DNA of 64,000 nt from an uncultured Crocinitomix sp. (GCA_937136425.1 CAKZON010000019.1:168534-232533); one strand, 5' to 3'; shown: positions 51,081 to 60,746, counted from the first letter of the stretch. The notes: a model not told the origin generated them from the letters alone. Translations and numbers: made by a program.

Positions 51081-53417
51081 CTAATGTTCACTCAAATTAA
51101 ACCGTACTGAATCAAATCCAAATTTCTTGAATTTATATCTTATATAAGTAGACATCATTTGTTCATGAGTAGAAATAAATATTTGACGGTCAGAAAAATC
51201 ATTACGTAAAACCTCTATAAATCCTGCTGTATTAATATCATCCATGGATTGAACAGGATCATCAATCAATAACAATTTACTCGTTGAATACTTCTTGTTA
51301 AGTGCTAAGGTAAAAGACAGTATTAGAGCAGATAATTGTCCTGTACTCATTGAGAATACTGCATCATAAGTGTTTGATGGTGAGGTGACAAATTTAATCG
51401 TAGAGTCTTTATTGATTATGAATAATCCCAAACCTCCTTGATAAGTTTGCATAATCCTTGCGGAATAAAGATGGAACAATAATTCTAAATCATTGACAAG
51501 ATTTGTATTATACCAAATTAACGCCTTATGCATTTGTTCAATAATTTGGTCTATTTTATCTTTTGATTTGTTTAATTTTTCATTTTTGACGTTCAGAATT
51601 TTTAATGCCTCTTCATTAACCTTAACTACCTTATTTTGGTGAATACTAAATAGCCAATTTATATATTTCTTTTTTGCACTTATCTGATGGAGTTCAACCG
51701 ATTGAAGAGCCGTTTTTTGTTTATTAAAATAAGTTACAAAAACTTGTTCAAGTTCATCCGTCAACACACTAGTTTCAATGTTTGATTTCTTGGATCTAAT
51801 TTCACTTACAAACGCTTCAAAGCCTATCTCGTTTTTTGTAGTTTCTTTCGAAACAAACTTTTCAAATTCAAACTTTAAATCTGCAAATATTATGATTAAG
51901 ATTCTTTCCGCTCTTTTTTGAGATTTTTCAAAAAAATCATTTTCAAAATATTCGGGTTTATAAATAAAATCTTCAAAAATTGATTTCATTTCCGACGAAA
52001 ATATTTCCGTGAAAAACGTACGAAATGATTGCGTTTTATTTTTTAAATTTTGGCTTAAACTGGTATTTAGTTTTTCTATTTCAAGTCGATATTCCTTTAT
52101 TTCTGCATATAATTTTTCTTGAGAGGCATAGTCTTGACCACAGAGAGGACAATGACTATCTTCTTTAATTTCCTTATGGTATTTTTCAAGGTGGTTTTTC
52201 AAGGTCTCTCTTGATGATATTATACTATTATATACGAGTGAGGCTGAGTTAGCATTAGTAATAGCTAGTTTCAAGTCTATCAATTTCTGTTGATAATCAG
52301 TAATAAGTGGATTCTCAAAAAACTTTTCCTTAATTAATTCAGGAACGTCGAAAATATTTTCATGAATATCATCTACATTAAAATTTTCAAAGGTTTCTGA
52401 TAATTTATCAAACTCTTTTTGCAACTCCATTTCTTCCTTAATCTGACTTTCTCTCTGCCTATAATGTTGGAAGTAATAAAAAGACTCTAATCGTCGATTA
52501 TCTTCAATAATTTGATCAATTGTTTTGTTTTGTAGTTCAATCAAAAAATTGCCCTTATTTTGAATTAACCTCTCCAATTGTACAAACTCACCCATTTCAA
52601 TATCAAATAAACCTTCATAGGAGATATTATTAAAGTTGACGGCTTCTTCATCCCAGTTTAATTCTCTTTCAGTAAGTATTCGTTCGTACGTTATTTTTTC
52701 ATTCTTTTGAAGAGATTCTTTTATTTCGGTTATTGTTTTTGTTAATTCATCAATTTTTGGTTGAATTCCATTCTCGTTTTGCAGAACGGTATGAATTCTT
52801 TCGGATATTAAGCTAAATCGCTCAATTTTCTCATTAAATTGAGTTGTATTGAATAGATAATTTATTCCTCTTTTTTTCTCCCTTTCAGTTGACTTAAGAT
52901 AGTAAAATGTGTCCTCTTGTTCAACATAGTTTACAAACTCAAAGTCACTAATATAATCTTCACCAAATAATTTCGTAAAAAATTCTTTTTCATTTAGAAT
53001 TTTATTATCACTGGAAGGAGCTTCAGTAAATTCAGTCAGTTGATGCAGTTGGTAATGCTCAAAATTAATTACAGGTTTCCCCGCTTGATTATTATTTCTT
53101 GCTAGAATATATGTTACCTCATTTACTACAAATTGAATACGAATTGTTATTTCGGCGTTCTTTTCAGCATGAATATATAAAAATGGATTTTCCTTCCTTT
53201 TTTCTCTATTATCAATTAAATTGACATTCAAGTGGTCATAACGCCTGATCTTTGAAGTAAAAATTAACTCTATGGCATCATAAATAGAACTTTTACCAAA
53301 ACCATTTGGCCCATCAAAAACAATAAGATTATTATCTTGAAAATCAAACGTATGATCTTTGTAAATTTTAAAATTAGTAATCCTTAATTTTTCTATTTTA
53401 ATTCCCATCACCTTCAA
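51081..53417 (-). CDS. ABC-3C-like ATPase (SMC/RecF-type AAA)
   Basis: 778 residues. Walker A GPNGFGKS at 36-43 follows the typical ITNFKIYKDHTFDF start. Long coiled-coil arms flank a zinc-hook-like CPLCGQ near residue 422. The ABC signature (SMSTGQLSALILS, near 687) and Walker B (LLLIDDPVQSMDD, near 715) complete the site, with STHEQ as the switch. The domain order fits the ATPases of ABC-three-component (ABC-3C) conflict systems and RecN/SbcC-like sensors of DNA. It overlaps the middle-component gene by 20 bases. Probable role: sensing foreign or damaged DNA and triggering the effector. Confidence 0.85.
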   Translation of the reverse strand: MKVMGIKIEKLRITNFKIYKDHTFDFQDNNLIVFDGPNGFGKSSIYDAIELIFTSKIRRYDHLNVNLIDNREKRKENPFLYIHAEKNAEITIRIQFVVNEVTYILARNNNQAGKPVINFEHYQLHQLTEFTEAPSSDNKILNEKEFFTKLFGEDYISDFEFVNYVEQEDTFYYLKSTEREKKRGINYLFNTTQFNEKIERFSLISERIHTVLQNENGIQPKIDELTKTITEIKESLQKNEKITYERILTERELNWDEEAVNFNNISYEGLFDIEMGEFVQLERLIQNKGNFLIELQNKTIDQIIEDNRRLESFYYFQHYRQRESQIKEEMELQKEFDKLSETFENFNVDDIHENIFDVPELIKEKFFENPLITDYQQKLIDLKLAITNANSASLVYNSIISSRETLKNHLEKYHKEIKEDSHCPLCGQDYASQEKLYAEIKEYRLEIEKLNTSLSQNLKNKTQSFRTFFTEIFSSEMKSIFEDFIYKPEYFENDFFEKSQKRAERILIIIFADLKFEFEKFVSKETTKNEIGFEAFVSEIRSKKSNIETSVLTDELEQVFVTYFNKQKTALQSVELHQISAKKKYINWLFSIHQNKVVKVNEEALKILNVKNEKLNKSKDKIDQIIEQMHKALIWYNTNLVNDLELLFHLYSARIMQTYQGGLGLFIINKDSTIKFVTSPSNTYDAVFSMSTGQLSALILSFTLALNKKYSTSKLLLIDDPVQSMDDINTAGFIEVLRNDFSDRQIFISTHEQMMSTYIRYKFKKFGFDSVRFNLSEH

Positions 53418-54072
53418 TATTAAATATCTGAATTAAATCATCCGCATCCATATTATCTAAATTGGATAAAATATTTTCAGGAAATTTTTCTTGAATTTCT
53501 TCACTCAATGATTTTAGCTCACTAGCTTCCAACAATTGGTCACTTTTTGTCAATAGATCGGTTAAAGATTGATTTGGCATTACATCAATTTCCAAAAATG
53601 GAATTTTACTAGCTAGATCATACAATAAATTCATCCATGAATAATCGCCATAATTCTCTTTATAATTATGAAAAACGGCTTCATTTACTATCAAATTTCT
53701 TAAAGCCTCATATATACCTCCGTTACTTTCGATTTTCAACTGTTCTAAAGATTCATTCGTATATGTTAAAACCATTTTTTTAAATTGAAAAGGGTCTTCT
53801 TCAATTCTTATTATATCAGTTGTCTCAGCATTTCCCCTCTTAATTAATATTAGAAGTGAGACATTCTTATCAAAGTTTTGATCTTCAATCTTTCTTTTAG
53901 CTTCGTCGAACCACTCATCTTGCTTTTCCAATACAGCTGATAAGTCATCAACTTCAACTATTAACCAGTAATACTTGATCCTGTCGTTATCCTTTTTATA
54001 CAAATCGCCAGCCTCTATTAGGGAGTAAAAAAAGCTATGCTCTTTGAAAATGTTTCTAATGAGTTCCTTCAT
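53398..54072 (-). CDS. ABC-3C-like middle component
   Basis: 224 residues, acidic, mixed alpha/beta, no catalytic motif seen (DRIKYYWLIVEVDDL near residue 30; MDADDLIQIFN near the end). It lies between the effector-like and ATPase genes and overlaps both (17 and 20 bases). Its size and position match the 'middle component' of ABC-3C systems, which couples ATPase and effector. I identify it by context rather than by sequence motif. Confidence 0.65.
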   Translation of the reverse strand: MKELIRNIFKEHSFFYSLIEAGDLYKKDNDRIKYYWLIVEVDDLSAVLEKQDEWFDEAKRKIEDQNFDKNVSLLILIKRGNAETTDIIRIEEDPFQFKKMVLTYTNESLEQLKIESNGGIYEALRNLIVNEAVFHNYKENYGDYSWMNLLYDLASKIPFLEIDVMPNQSLTDLLTKSDQLLEASELKSLSEEIQEKFPENILSNLDNMDADDLIQIFNIEGDGN

Positions 54073-55354
54073 TTATATTGTTTTTTACTTCAGCTAATGG
54101 TTTTAAACTAACATTTAACCATTTTGTAATGTGGTTTCTATTTGAATCAATTTCATCATCCTTTATGTCGAATCCATTATTCCAGACCTCTTGAAGAGAT
54201 TCAGCATAAATATCAGAGGTGATTAAAGTTTCTGTGTTATATGGAACTTCAAAATCCGTTTCATTGACATTAACGTAAATACGTTTAGCTACGGTGCTTA
54301 ATTGACTCTGTGGATTGTTTATGGCTGTCAAGGTATTTTTAGAATTATCATTTGATGTCCATATAAGCCCATCTTTAATTTCCCGACTAGACGGAATCAA
54401 ATCGGAAAGCCCTTTAAAGAAAGAGAGTTGAAATTCGTCGCTTGTAATATTTAGGCTATTGAAATCACTCAATGATTCAAGTTTGAATTTTCTATGTGGA
54501 ATCAGATTTCTGATAAATTCAAATAATTCATTATCGTCTAGCTCATTTATTTGGCACAAATAATTATCCAGCTTAGGTTTCATATCAACAGGAATGTCAT
54601 TTAAATGAAATTCAGCTGCTTCCTGCATATCCTGGAAAAACTCTAGACACCAAATATTGAATAACTGTTTAGTGTGAAATAGGTAGTAATTTTCATCCAT
54701 CAAATGTGATGGTTCAGAAGTCAAAACATTAATGAATTTTTGAAAAGGTATTTCACCATAGAAAGCCGCTTCATTAATGGACAATCCATTTTCTTTCTGG
54801 TTTTGTGAATGCATATACATCACTTGGTTGAATATTAGTCCTTCCAAAGCGTTTAGCAAGACTATCCTATTATTAGCATTGTCATTTTGAGTAATCCCAA
54901 TCCTTTTCAAATAAAAAGATATTTGAAGATCAATCAAATCATTGATTTCATTCAATCCACAATAGAAATTCTCATTAGAATATTGATAAAGACTTATTGT
55001 TGAATGTTCGGATACAATCTCTATATCAGTTTTTTCATTTTTGATTGCTAAATGAAAATAAGCTGTTTGACAGGGATACTTTACTTTTTTAGCAGCTAAT
55101 TTTTCAAAATGTCTTTTAAACTTGCTATAATATTTGCTATTAACTGCTTTTACTTGATGTAGAGTTAATGTATCGCCGCCATTTCGAATCGCAAAATCCT
55201 CTAGTGAATCTAATTGCAAATCATACCTTGGTGAGTTCTCATCTTCACATAACAGTTTTAAAAGGTGGTATAAGGCAACTTTTCCTTGATAAATAAAACC
55301 ACTCCAAGATGCTATAGCTGAATCAACCTCATCAGGATCGAGTTCTTCATTCAT
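54056..55354 (-). CDS. ABC-3C-like effector with Cap4-like nuclease domain
   Basis: 432 residues. The N-terminus has SGFIYQGKVALYHLLKLL followed by SLEDFAIR...TLHQVKAV (E52, D53, Q67, K69), the pattern of the Cap4/DUF4297-type restriction-endonuclease fold that opens many ABC-3C effector proteins. The C-terminal 250 residues are helical and unrecognised. First gene of the leftward operon; its stop overlaps the middle-component start by 17 bases. Probable role: DNA cleavage on activation by the ATPase. Confidence 0.75.
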   Translation of the reverse strand: MNEELDPDEVDSAIASWSGFIYQGKVALYHLLKLLCEDENSPRYDLQLDSLEDFAIRNGGDTLTLHQVKAVNSKYYSKFKRHFEKLAAKKVKYPCQTAYFHLAIKNEKTDIEIVSEHSTISLYQYSNENFYCGLNEINDLIDLQISFYLKRIGITQNDNANNRIVLLNALEGLIFNQVMYMHSQNQKENGLSINEAAFYGEIPFQKFINVLTSEPSHLMDENYYLFHTKQLFNIWCLEFFQDMQEAAEFHLNDIPVDMKPKLDNYLCQINELDDNELFEFIRNLIPHRKFKLESLSDFNSLNITSDEFQLSFFKGLSDLIPSSREIKDGLIWTSNDNSKNTLTAINNPQSQLSTVAKRIYVNVNETDFEVPYNTETLITSDIYAESLQEVWNNGFDIKDDEIDSNRNHITKWLNVSLKPLAEVKNNINEGTH

Positions 55355-55689
55355 AAGTTATTTGATCTTTGGGTGTTTTTTCATAAATCTTGGTCAAACT
55401 CTCAAAATAAATCATTCAGAGTTCAAAAAACAACAGTATAAATACCCGTTTTCCACAGAAAACTAACCCGAAAAAACGTAGAATTAAAAGAATTCTGCTC
55501 AAGCAGCCATATATCCACCCAAACACAAGATAAAAACACCCGAAATAAAATTACACTTCCAAAATCAGTTTACTCTTATCTGCATGAAATACGCTTAAAG
55601 ATTACATACATAAAATAGGCGCCAATAGAAATAGATTCTTAAATTTATTATTCAAAAATTATATTTCATAGAATTTAACGAGACCCCAA
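55355..55689. other. Divergent promoter region of two defence-like operons
   Basis: 335 bases between the start of the ABC-3C-like effector (minus) and the PtuA-like ATPase (plus). TATATTTC at 55660-55667 is a seven-of-eight -7 element 23 bases before the ATG at 55690. On the other side TTATTTTG near 55410 is a similar weak match for the minus gene. A short palindrome, AGAATT/AATTCT, lies near 55480-55496. No gene is seen. Confidence 0.5.
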
Positions 55690-57717
55690 ATGCGTTTACT
55701 TTATTACCGAAATTTAAAGAAAAGTCATTTCTTTAGTGAAATTGATTTTAATCTGTCTTCGAATTATAAATTCACCACAGAAATAATAGATCAAAATGAC
55801 AAGTACTCAACAGTAAAAGTGGATTGTTCTAAAAAGAGTGGCAATTTATTCTCTAAAGAAGAATTCATCTCTGACGCTAAAATTATTGTTGGTCAAAATG
55901 GTTCCGGTAAAAGTACCATTATTGATGAAATTATTGATTTCATGGGTGATTATAGCCCACTGTTTTCTGAACAAATTCTCATTGGGGAAGACTTTATTCT
56001 TATTGGTGATAAAATCAAATTCGATAAAGATAGCTTCGCAAATTTGAAGATTTTTTTCCCTAATTTAACAGTCTATTGCTCAAATACGGACTCAGTAAAT
56101 AGACGTATTCTATCAAATAACAAAAAACTTCTAACTCGTAACAATAGCTATATCCAACAACAAAAAGATTCTGCCAACTATCTGTTTTTTTATAACAATT
56201 CGATAGATAGTAATAGAATAAATAGTTTTGAAGGTAAACTTATTACAGCGGGAGAAATAAAAGCGGATGCCTTTACTTTACACGACATAAGCGACCTTAA
56301 TGAAATAATTATCAGTAATAAATGGGGGATAGAATCTCATCCATTAGCTGATATTATCAGACAACATAATCTAATTTCTTATGACGATTATGAAGTACGA
56401 AAGTTACTTGATTTAATCAATCAAGAAAAAATAGAACTTTCTATTTTGCCCTCACAAATTCTAGATAAACTTCAAATCAGCATTCATTTTGGAACTTTAG
56501 CAAATCAATTTATTGAATATGTCCATGACTCCGCGTCTATCAATGCAGAAGATTATCCTCTCTTTTTCACATTATCACTATCAAATTTAGACAGCAATAA
56601 GTCTGAATATATTCGCCAACTTTTATTCACAATTATTTTTAAATCAGTAGATTTAAAAATAGATACAAACGGTGTTGATGTAGCACTAAAAAATATACTG
56701 GATGATTTTGAAAGTAGTTTAAAATCATTAGCCCAAGTTGAGGAAAAAGACTCCATTTCTTCAAATAAAATGGAGGAAATTATTTTAACCTATTTAGAAT
56801 CACGCAAATCATTATTTGATAGCAATTTATATGCTACGGCAATCACGATCTATGAATACTGTTATAACACCGAAAGTCTCAATGCACGAATTCCAACCAA
56901 TGGGTTCAAAAATGATGGAATAATTTTAGACCTCAAAGATCATAAAGAAGAAATAAACGCAATTAATAGGTTCAATGCGAATTTATACTTAATAGAAAAT
57001 TTCAGAACACCATTCATTCAGTTTTCAACAAAAAACTTGAGTACTGGAGAAAGACATATGCTTTACCTCATTACTCGACTTAGTTATTCCATTAGTTCTA
57101 TTAATCCTATAGCTGATCAACCAATTAAGAAAATTTGTTTAATTATGGATGAACCAAACAATAGTTATCACCCTAATTGGCAAAAACAATTTTTTAATAC
57201 ACTTTATGAATATTTCAAGAATATAAACATATCTAACAAAATTCAAATCCAGCTTATAATTAGCACACATTCTCCATTTCTATTATCTGATTTTTCGGAC
57301 GCTCATGTACTGAGGTTAGGACTAGATGAAAATACAGGAAAAACTATGGTTGTTAATGGGAGGAAAGAAACTTTCGGTTCGAACATTCATGATTTATTGG
57401 CGGATGATTTTTTTATGTCGGATAGCTTTATTGGTGAGTTTGCTCGTCAAAAAGTGAATAGGGTTTTGACTTGGATTAACGCGAAACTCGAAATTTGTAA
57501 AACTAGAAAGAAAGAAGTTTCTCGAGAAATTCAGGCGCATTTAGATTTATTTGAGTCGGATGACGAAGTATTTGACATCATATCAATACTAGGAGATGAC
57601 ATGATAAAAAACAAGTTGCTTTCCTTGTTTTACGAAGCTGTGCCTAATCATGAATCTAGAGATGAGATTATAGCGGAATTAAAGCGAAAAATAAAACTTT
57701 ATGGAGGGGAAATATGA
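55690..57717 (+). CDS. PtuA-like AAA ATPase
   Basis: 675 residues. Walker A GQNGSGKST at 68-76, ABC signature LSTGERHML near 450, Walker B CLIMDEPNN near 485 and the histidine switch ISTHSPFLL near 525. The long insert between Walker A and signature is typical of OLD/PtuA-type ATPases. It overlaps an HNH-nuclease gene by four bases (ATGA), the layout of Septu (PtuA-PtuB) anti-phage systems. The ATPase is expected to regulate the nuclease, possibly by nucleotide level. Divergent to the ABC-3C-like operon. Confidence 0.8.
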   Translation: MRLLYYRNLKKSHFFSEIDFNLSSNYKFTTEIIDQNDKYSTVKVDCSKKSGNLFSKEEFISDAKIIVGQNGSGKSTIIDEIIDFMGDYSPLFSEQILIGEDFILIGDKIKFDKDSFANLKIFFPNLTVYCSNTDSVNRRILSNNKKLLTRNNSYIQQQKDSANYLFFYNNSIDSNRINSFEGKLITAGEIKADAFTLHDISDLNEIIISNKWGIESHPLADIIRQHNLISYDDYEVRKLLDLINQEKIELSILPSQILDKLQISIHFGTLANQFIEYVHDSASINAEDYPLFFTLSLSNLDSNKSEYIRQLLFTIIFKSVDLKIDTNGVDVALKNILDDFESSLKSLAQVEEKDSISSNKMEEIILTYLESRKSLFDSNLYATAITIYEYCYNTESLNARIPTNGFKNDGIILDLKDHKEEINAINRFNANLYLIENFRTPFIQFSTKNLSTGERHMLYLITRLSYSISSINPIADQPIKKICLIMDEPNNSYHPNWQKQFFNTLYEYFKNINISNKIQIQLIISTHSPFLLSDFSDAHVLRLGLDENTGKTMVVNGRKETFGSNIHDLLADDFFMSDSFIGEFARQKVNRVLTWINAKLEICKTRKKEVSREIQAHLDLFESDDEVFDIISILGDDMIKNKLLSLFYEAVPNHESRDEIIAELKRKIKLYGGEI

Positions 57718-58904
57718 TTAAACTTGAAGAATCAAGAGTTCTAGATGGCTTAGCAAGCCATAAAAAAGAAATGACATTAATTATTTCTGAAAGATTATTT
57801 TGTTTGAAGCAAGCATTGGAAATTTGGAAGGCTACAAAGAAAAGAGATAAAGAAAAGGTTTTCGAAAATTTAGTGGCATATCCATTTGAAAGATTAACAG
57901 AAAAAGACTGGCAAAATATCTTGATGATTTTTCTTTCTTCGAAAAAAAAGAGTGTTTACCATGATATTAAAGATAAACGAAAATGGAAAGCTTATTTCAA
58001 AAAAAATGCCTATCCCTATTTAGAAATAATAAATTTTTTAGATGCTATAAAACTGGATAAAATTCTTAATTCTAAGCCAAATGGCTTAGTGAAAATAGAT
58101 GACGAAATAAATCTATTTATACAAAGAAACGGATTTAACCGCACACATACCAAAAGGGGAACTAAAGCCAAATTTTATGACGCGAATTTGGAAAAAATGA
58201 TTGGTATGATATTTAATTACAATCATTTTTCTTCAAAAAACACTGACTACTATAGCGGATATGAATTAACAGCCAAATTAGATATTAGAACCTGCTTATA
58301 TTGTAATCGTAATTTCATTGAAACGATAAGCAGACCATCAAAAATAGTACGTCCTGATTTGGATCATTTCTTTCCCAAAAGCCACTTTCCTTTTCTTGCT
58401 GTCTCATTCTATAATTTAATACCGAGCTGCAAAGTATGTAATTCGGGATTTAAAGGTGCAAATACTATTGACCTTCTACATCCATATTTAGATGGATTTG
58501 GTGACAATGCTAAATTTATCACAAGACCAAAAGATACAGGATCAATCGTGGGTTTAAAATCAAACTTCAGTATTGAATTCAGTGAAGCAAAAGGAATAAA
58601 TAAAGACAAAATAGAGAACAGTATTAATGAGTTTGGACTCGACAAACTCTATCAATTTAATAAAGACGTGGCAATTAGCATTCGAAGAAAAGCAGCTGCA
58701 AACAAAAATTATTTAAAAGTCCTGTACAAAACATTTAAAGATAAAAATGGTAATTACCTGTTCAAAAGTAAGGCTGAGCTATTTGATATAGCATTCGGGA
58801 ATTATTTGGACGAAGAAAACTTTGAAAAAAGACCATTAGCAAAATTCACTCGTGATATTGCCGAAGATGCAGAATTATTAAATTTCCCTGATGAATTGCT
58901 ATAA
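57714..58904 (+). CDS. PtuB-like HNH endonuclease
   Basis: 396 residues. An HNH core has CLYCNRNF (C193, C196), DLDHFFPKSHF near 215 and PSCKVCNSGFKG near 237, giving the zinc and metal sites. About 180 residues of helical sequence precede it and a Lys-rich region follows. The start overlaps the PtuA-like stop. Together they resemble a Septu-type pair; PtuB in described systems is usually shorter, so this may be a variant. Likely target: phage or cellular nucleic acid. Confidence 0.8.
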   Translation: MIKLEESRVLDGLASHKKEMTLIISERLFCLKQALEIWKATKKRDKEKVFENLVAYPFERLTEKDWQNILMIFLSSKKKSVYHDIKDKRKWKAYFKKNAYPYLEIINFLDAIKLDKILNSKPNGLVKIDDEINLFIQRNGFNRTHTKRGTKAKFYDANLEKMIGMIFNYNHFSSKNTDYYSGYELTAKLDIRTCLYCNRNFIETISRPSKIVRPDLDHFFPKSHFPFLAVSFYNLIPSCKVCNSGFKGANTIDLLHPYLDGFGDNAKFITRPKDTGSIVGLKSNFSIEFSEAKGINKDKIENSINEFGLDKLYQFNKDVAISIRRKAAANKNYLKVLYKTFKDKNGNYLFKSKAELFDIAFGNYLDEENFEKRPLAKFTRDIAEDAELLNFPDELL

Positions 58905-58935
58905 GTTACTCGTTGATGATTAATTGGTTGTCTTA

Positions 58936-59799
58936 TCATGTTTCTAATGATTTAAACTCACCAATCCGCTCCATGCAAACCACCTCCGTCAATTCCAAAA
59001 ACATCTCCACCTCACGTCTCCAAAAGTCAATCTTAGCCTGAGTAACGGGGAACTCCTCTTCATTGCGATACCTTCCACCAATATAAGCATAGTTCAACTG
59101 ATCAAACAATGCCTTCTCCTCCTCTGTATCATACAAAAAAGCAGTTTTAAGTCGTGCATCAAACTTTAATGTTCGGTCACGTAAAATTTGCAAATTATGT
59201 TCATGCGGATTATAATGACTAAAGACCATTTCGATAGCTGTGTAACACATTTCGACAGTTTGCTGTAAATTGAATGATGCTTTTCTAAAAAGATTCTCTG
59301 TCACGCAATATTTGAATAGTTTCCATGATTCTTTAGCATCACCAAACCACTCATCAAAATCCTCCTCCGCAATCTCACGTCTCCGAGTAGCAGAAAGTTC
59401 CTTAAAAGCAGCAAAATCATACCGCCCCGAATTAAACAACTCAATTCCTTCACGTTTAATATCTGTATAGAAATATTGATTCTCTTCCAAAGCATGATTA
59501 ACCGTCGTAATTTTCTCCACCACCAACTGAACAGGAATTTCCATATCTCGAAACGAATTCCTTAATTTAGAAATCACTTGCTTTCTACGTTCCTTATCCT
59601 CCGTAACAACCAAAATATCAAAATCACTTTTTTTTCCTTGTTCTGCTCCGCGCTCTTCTTTATAATCACCTCGGGCATAACTTCCAAAAAGCACAATGAA
59701 ATCAACACGGTGGGTCGCAACAATTTTATCTCGAATAAATTCAAGGTCTGCAACTCTTTCGGCAGGTAAATGGGATAGTATTTGGGTTAAATCTTTCAT
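58936..59799 (-). CDS. Nucleotidyltransferase-HEPN fusion protein
   Basis: 287 residues. An MNT-type nucleotidyltransferase domain with FGSYARGDYKEE (G39-S40) and KSDFDILVV (D59, D61) is followed by a helical HEPN domain from about residue 145. The RX4-6H ribonuclease motif of HEPN toxins is not evident, so the HEPN part may be inactive or structural. In separate form such pairs are toxin-antitoxin systems; fused versions are common in Bacteroidota and of unknown function. Convergent to the HNH nuclease gene. Confidence 0.8.
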   Translation of the reverse strand: MKDLTQILSHLPAERVADLEFIRDKIVATHRVDFIVLFGSYARGDYKEERGAEQGKKSDFDILVVTEDKERRKQVISKLRNSFRDMEIPVQLVVEKITTVNHALEENQYFYTDIKREGIELFNSGRYDFAAFKELSATRRREIAEEDFDEWFGDAKESWKLFKYCVTENLFRKASFNLQQTVEMCYTAIEMVFSHYNPHEHNLQILRDRTLKFDARLKTAFLYDTEEEKALFDQLNYAYIGGRYRNEEEFPVTQAKIDFWRREVEMFLELTEVVCMERIGEFKSLET

Positions 59800-59860
59800 T
59801 TGGTTGTTCAGTCCTCCAAAAATAAGGATTTTTTAGCACTTATTTTTATAGCGATAATGT

Positions 59861-59960
59861 ATGGGAGTATAGCTGAAATGTAATGGAGTATATTGATTTT
59901 ACTGGGTTTCTTTATTTTCGAGCTTTAAGCGTAGTGAGAAGAACTGGAGTAAACTGATTT
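59861..59960. repeat. Imperfect TGGAGTA direct repeats
   Basis: Similar 16-18-base units occur near 59862 (GGGAGTATAGCTGAAAT), at 59884 (TGGAGTATATTGATTTT) and at 59945 (TGGAGTAAACTGATTT). They lie in the gap between the NT-HEPN start and the end of the next gene; possibly regulatory for the former. Confidence 0.35.
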
Positions 59961-60588
59961 AATCCCTCATTTTCCACCATTTTTTCTTTTTGGGCTGTGA
60001 AACTTGCGAGGATTCCGTCTTTTTGACTTTTGGTTTGTCAACTTCGATTGTTATTGTTCCCGAAACTTCTGAAAACTCAAAAATACTGCATTTACTTATG
60101 TCGATTGAGTATGATTTAAGAAATGAACTGATTTCTCTTTGAGCTATTTGTAATTTCATATCTTCCCAAACGTTAATATTCTCCTCTGATGATTCTATTT
60201 CAAAACTTTTATGAAATGGGGATCGTATTCCTTCCTCGGATTGTTTAAGCAATTTTTCAACTTCATGTACATCTGAAATGGTTTCAATAAATTCGTTGAA
60301 AATTATTTTCCTTTTTTCTGCACTCAGTCTTGGAATGACAAGTAGATCGGAATCTTTGCGGTCGATCCTTTGCATGTAGGAAACTAAAGAATTCAATTCT
60401 ATATTAGAATAGGAGGTCTCAACCCCTTCAGCCAACTCAAGCTTTTCGTTTAACATGAAGTAATCAGTGAAAAGCACGGAAAAAAATATGTTTTTAGTTT
60501 TATCGTAATAAAAACTCTCAGTCAAGCTATTTGGGGCTTGATAGTAAGCCGCTAAAAGCCAGTTTGATATTTGAGAGATTAAGGACAT
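59959..60588 (-). CDS. Hypothetical protein
   Basis: 209 residues, mostly helical, with a very basic C-terminal tail (KKKKWWKMRD). No signal peptide or recognised domain. The basic/aromatic tail resembles those of Bacteroidota membrane- or nucleic-acid-associated proteins. It is divergent from the hairpin/107-residue gene region, with which it shares a 196-base intergenic stretch. Confidence 0.55.
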   Translation of the reverse strand: MSLISQISNWLLAAYYQAPNSLTESFYYDKTKNIFFSVLFTDYFMLNEKLELAEGVETSYSNIELNSLVSYMQRIDRKDSDLLVIPRLSAEKRKIIFNEFIETISDVHEVEKLLKQSEEGIRSPFHKSFEIESSEENINVWEDMKLQIAQREISSFLKSYSIDISKCSIFEFSEVSGTITIEVDKPKVKKTESSQVSQPKKKKWWKMRD

Positions 60589-60646
60589 AATTGTTAAAAT
60601 TAACTTTTATTCCTTAATTTAGAGTTTCCTAAATACAAGTATCAAC

Positions 60647-60688
60647 ATGAAATTACAAAAGAACTTCTCGGTAGATTGGTGCGCATAA
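60647..60688 (+). CDS. Possible 13-codon leader peptide
   Basis: ATG at 60647 and TAA at 60686-60688 encode MKLQKNFSVDWCA. It follows the first 17-bp repeat exactly as the real gene at 60785 follows the second, and its last six codons form the left arm of the hairpin at 60666-60741. Ribosomes on this ORF would disturb that stem, the arrangement of an attenuator leader. Expression is unproven. Confidence 0.35.
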   Translation: MKLQKNFSVDWCA

Positions 60689-60746
60689 CTGGAAACGGCG
60701 CGGCCATAACTTGTATGGTAGGACACCTGTATCTACCGAGATTTTT
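60666..60746 (+). ncRNA. Structured hairpin ending in a T-run; candidate small RNA or attenuator
   Basis: TCTCGGTAGAT (60666-60676) pairs perfectly with ATCTACCGAGA (60731-60741). Inside, GGTG/CACC extend the stem, CCATA/TATGG (around ACTTG) form a second hairpin and GCGC/GCGC a third, suggesting a branched fold. Five T follow (60742-60746), as in an intrinsic terminator. The element is GC-rich compared with its surroundings. It could be a regulated terminator ahead of the 107-residue gene or a stand-alone small RNA. No reverse transcriptase gene is nearby. Confidence 0.5.

Noticed and set aside
58936..59799. Active HEPN ribonuclease toxin
   Set aside because: The RX4-6H motif is not seen in the HEPN part, so only the fold is called.
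60678..60688. GGTGCGCATAA, identical to the XerC half of the E. coli dif site
   Set aside because: The central region and XerD half do not match, and the bases are explained by the hairpin and leader ORF; an 11-base match can be chance.
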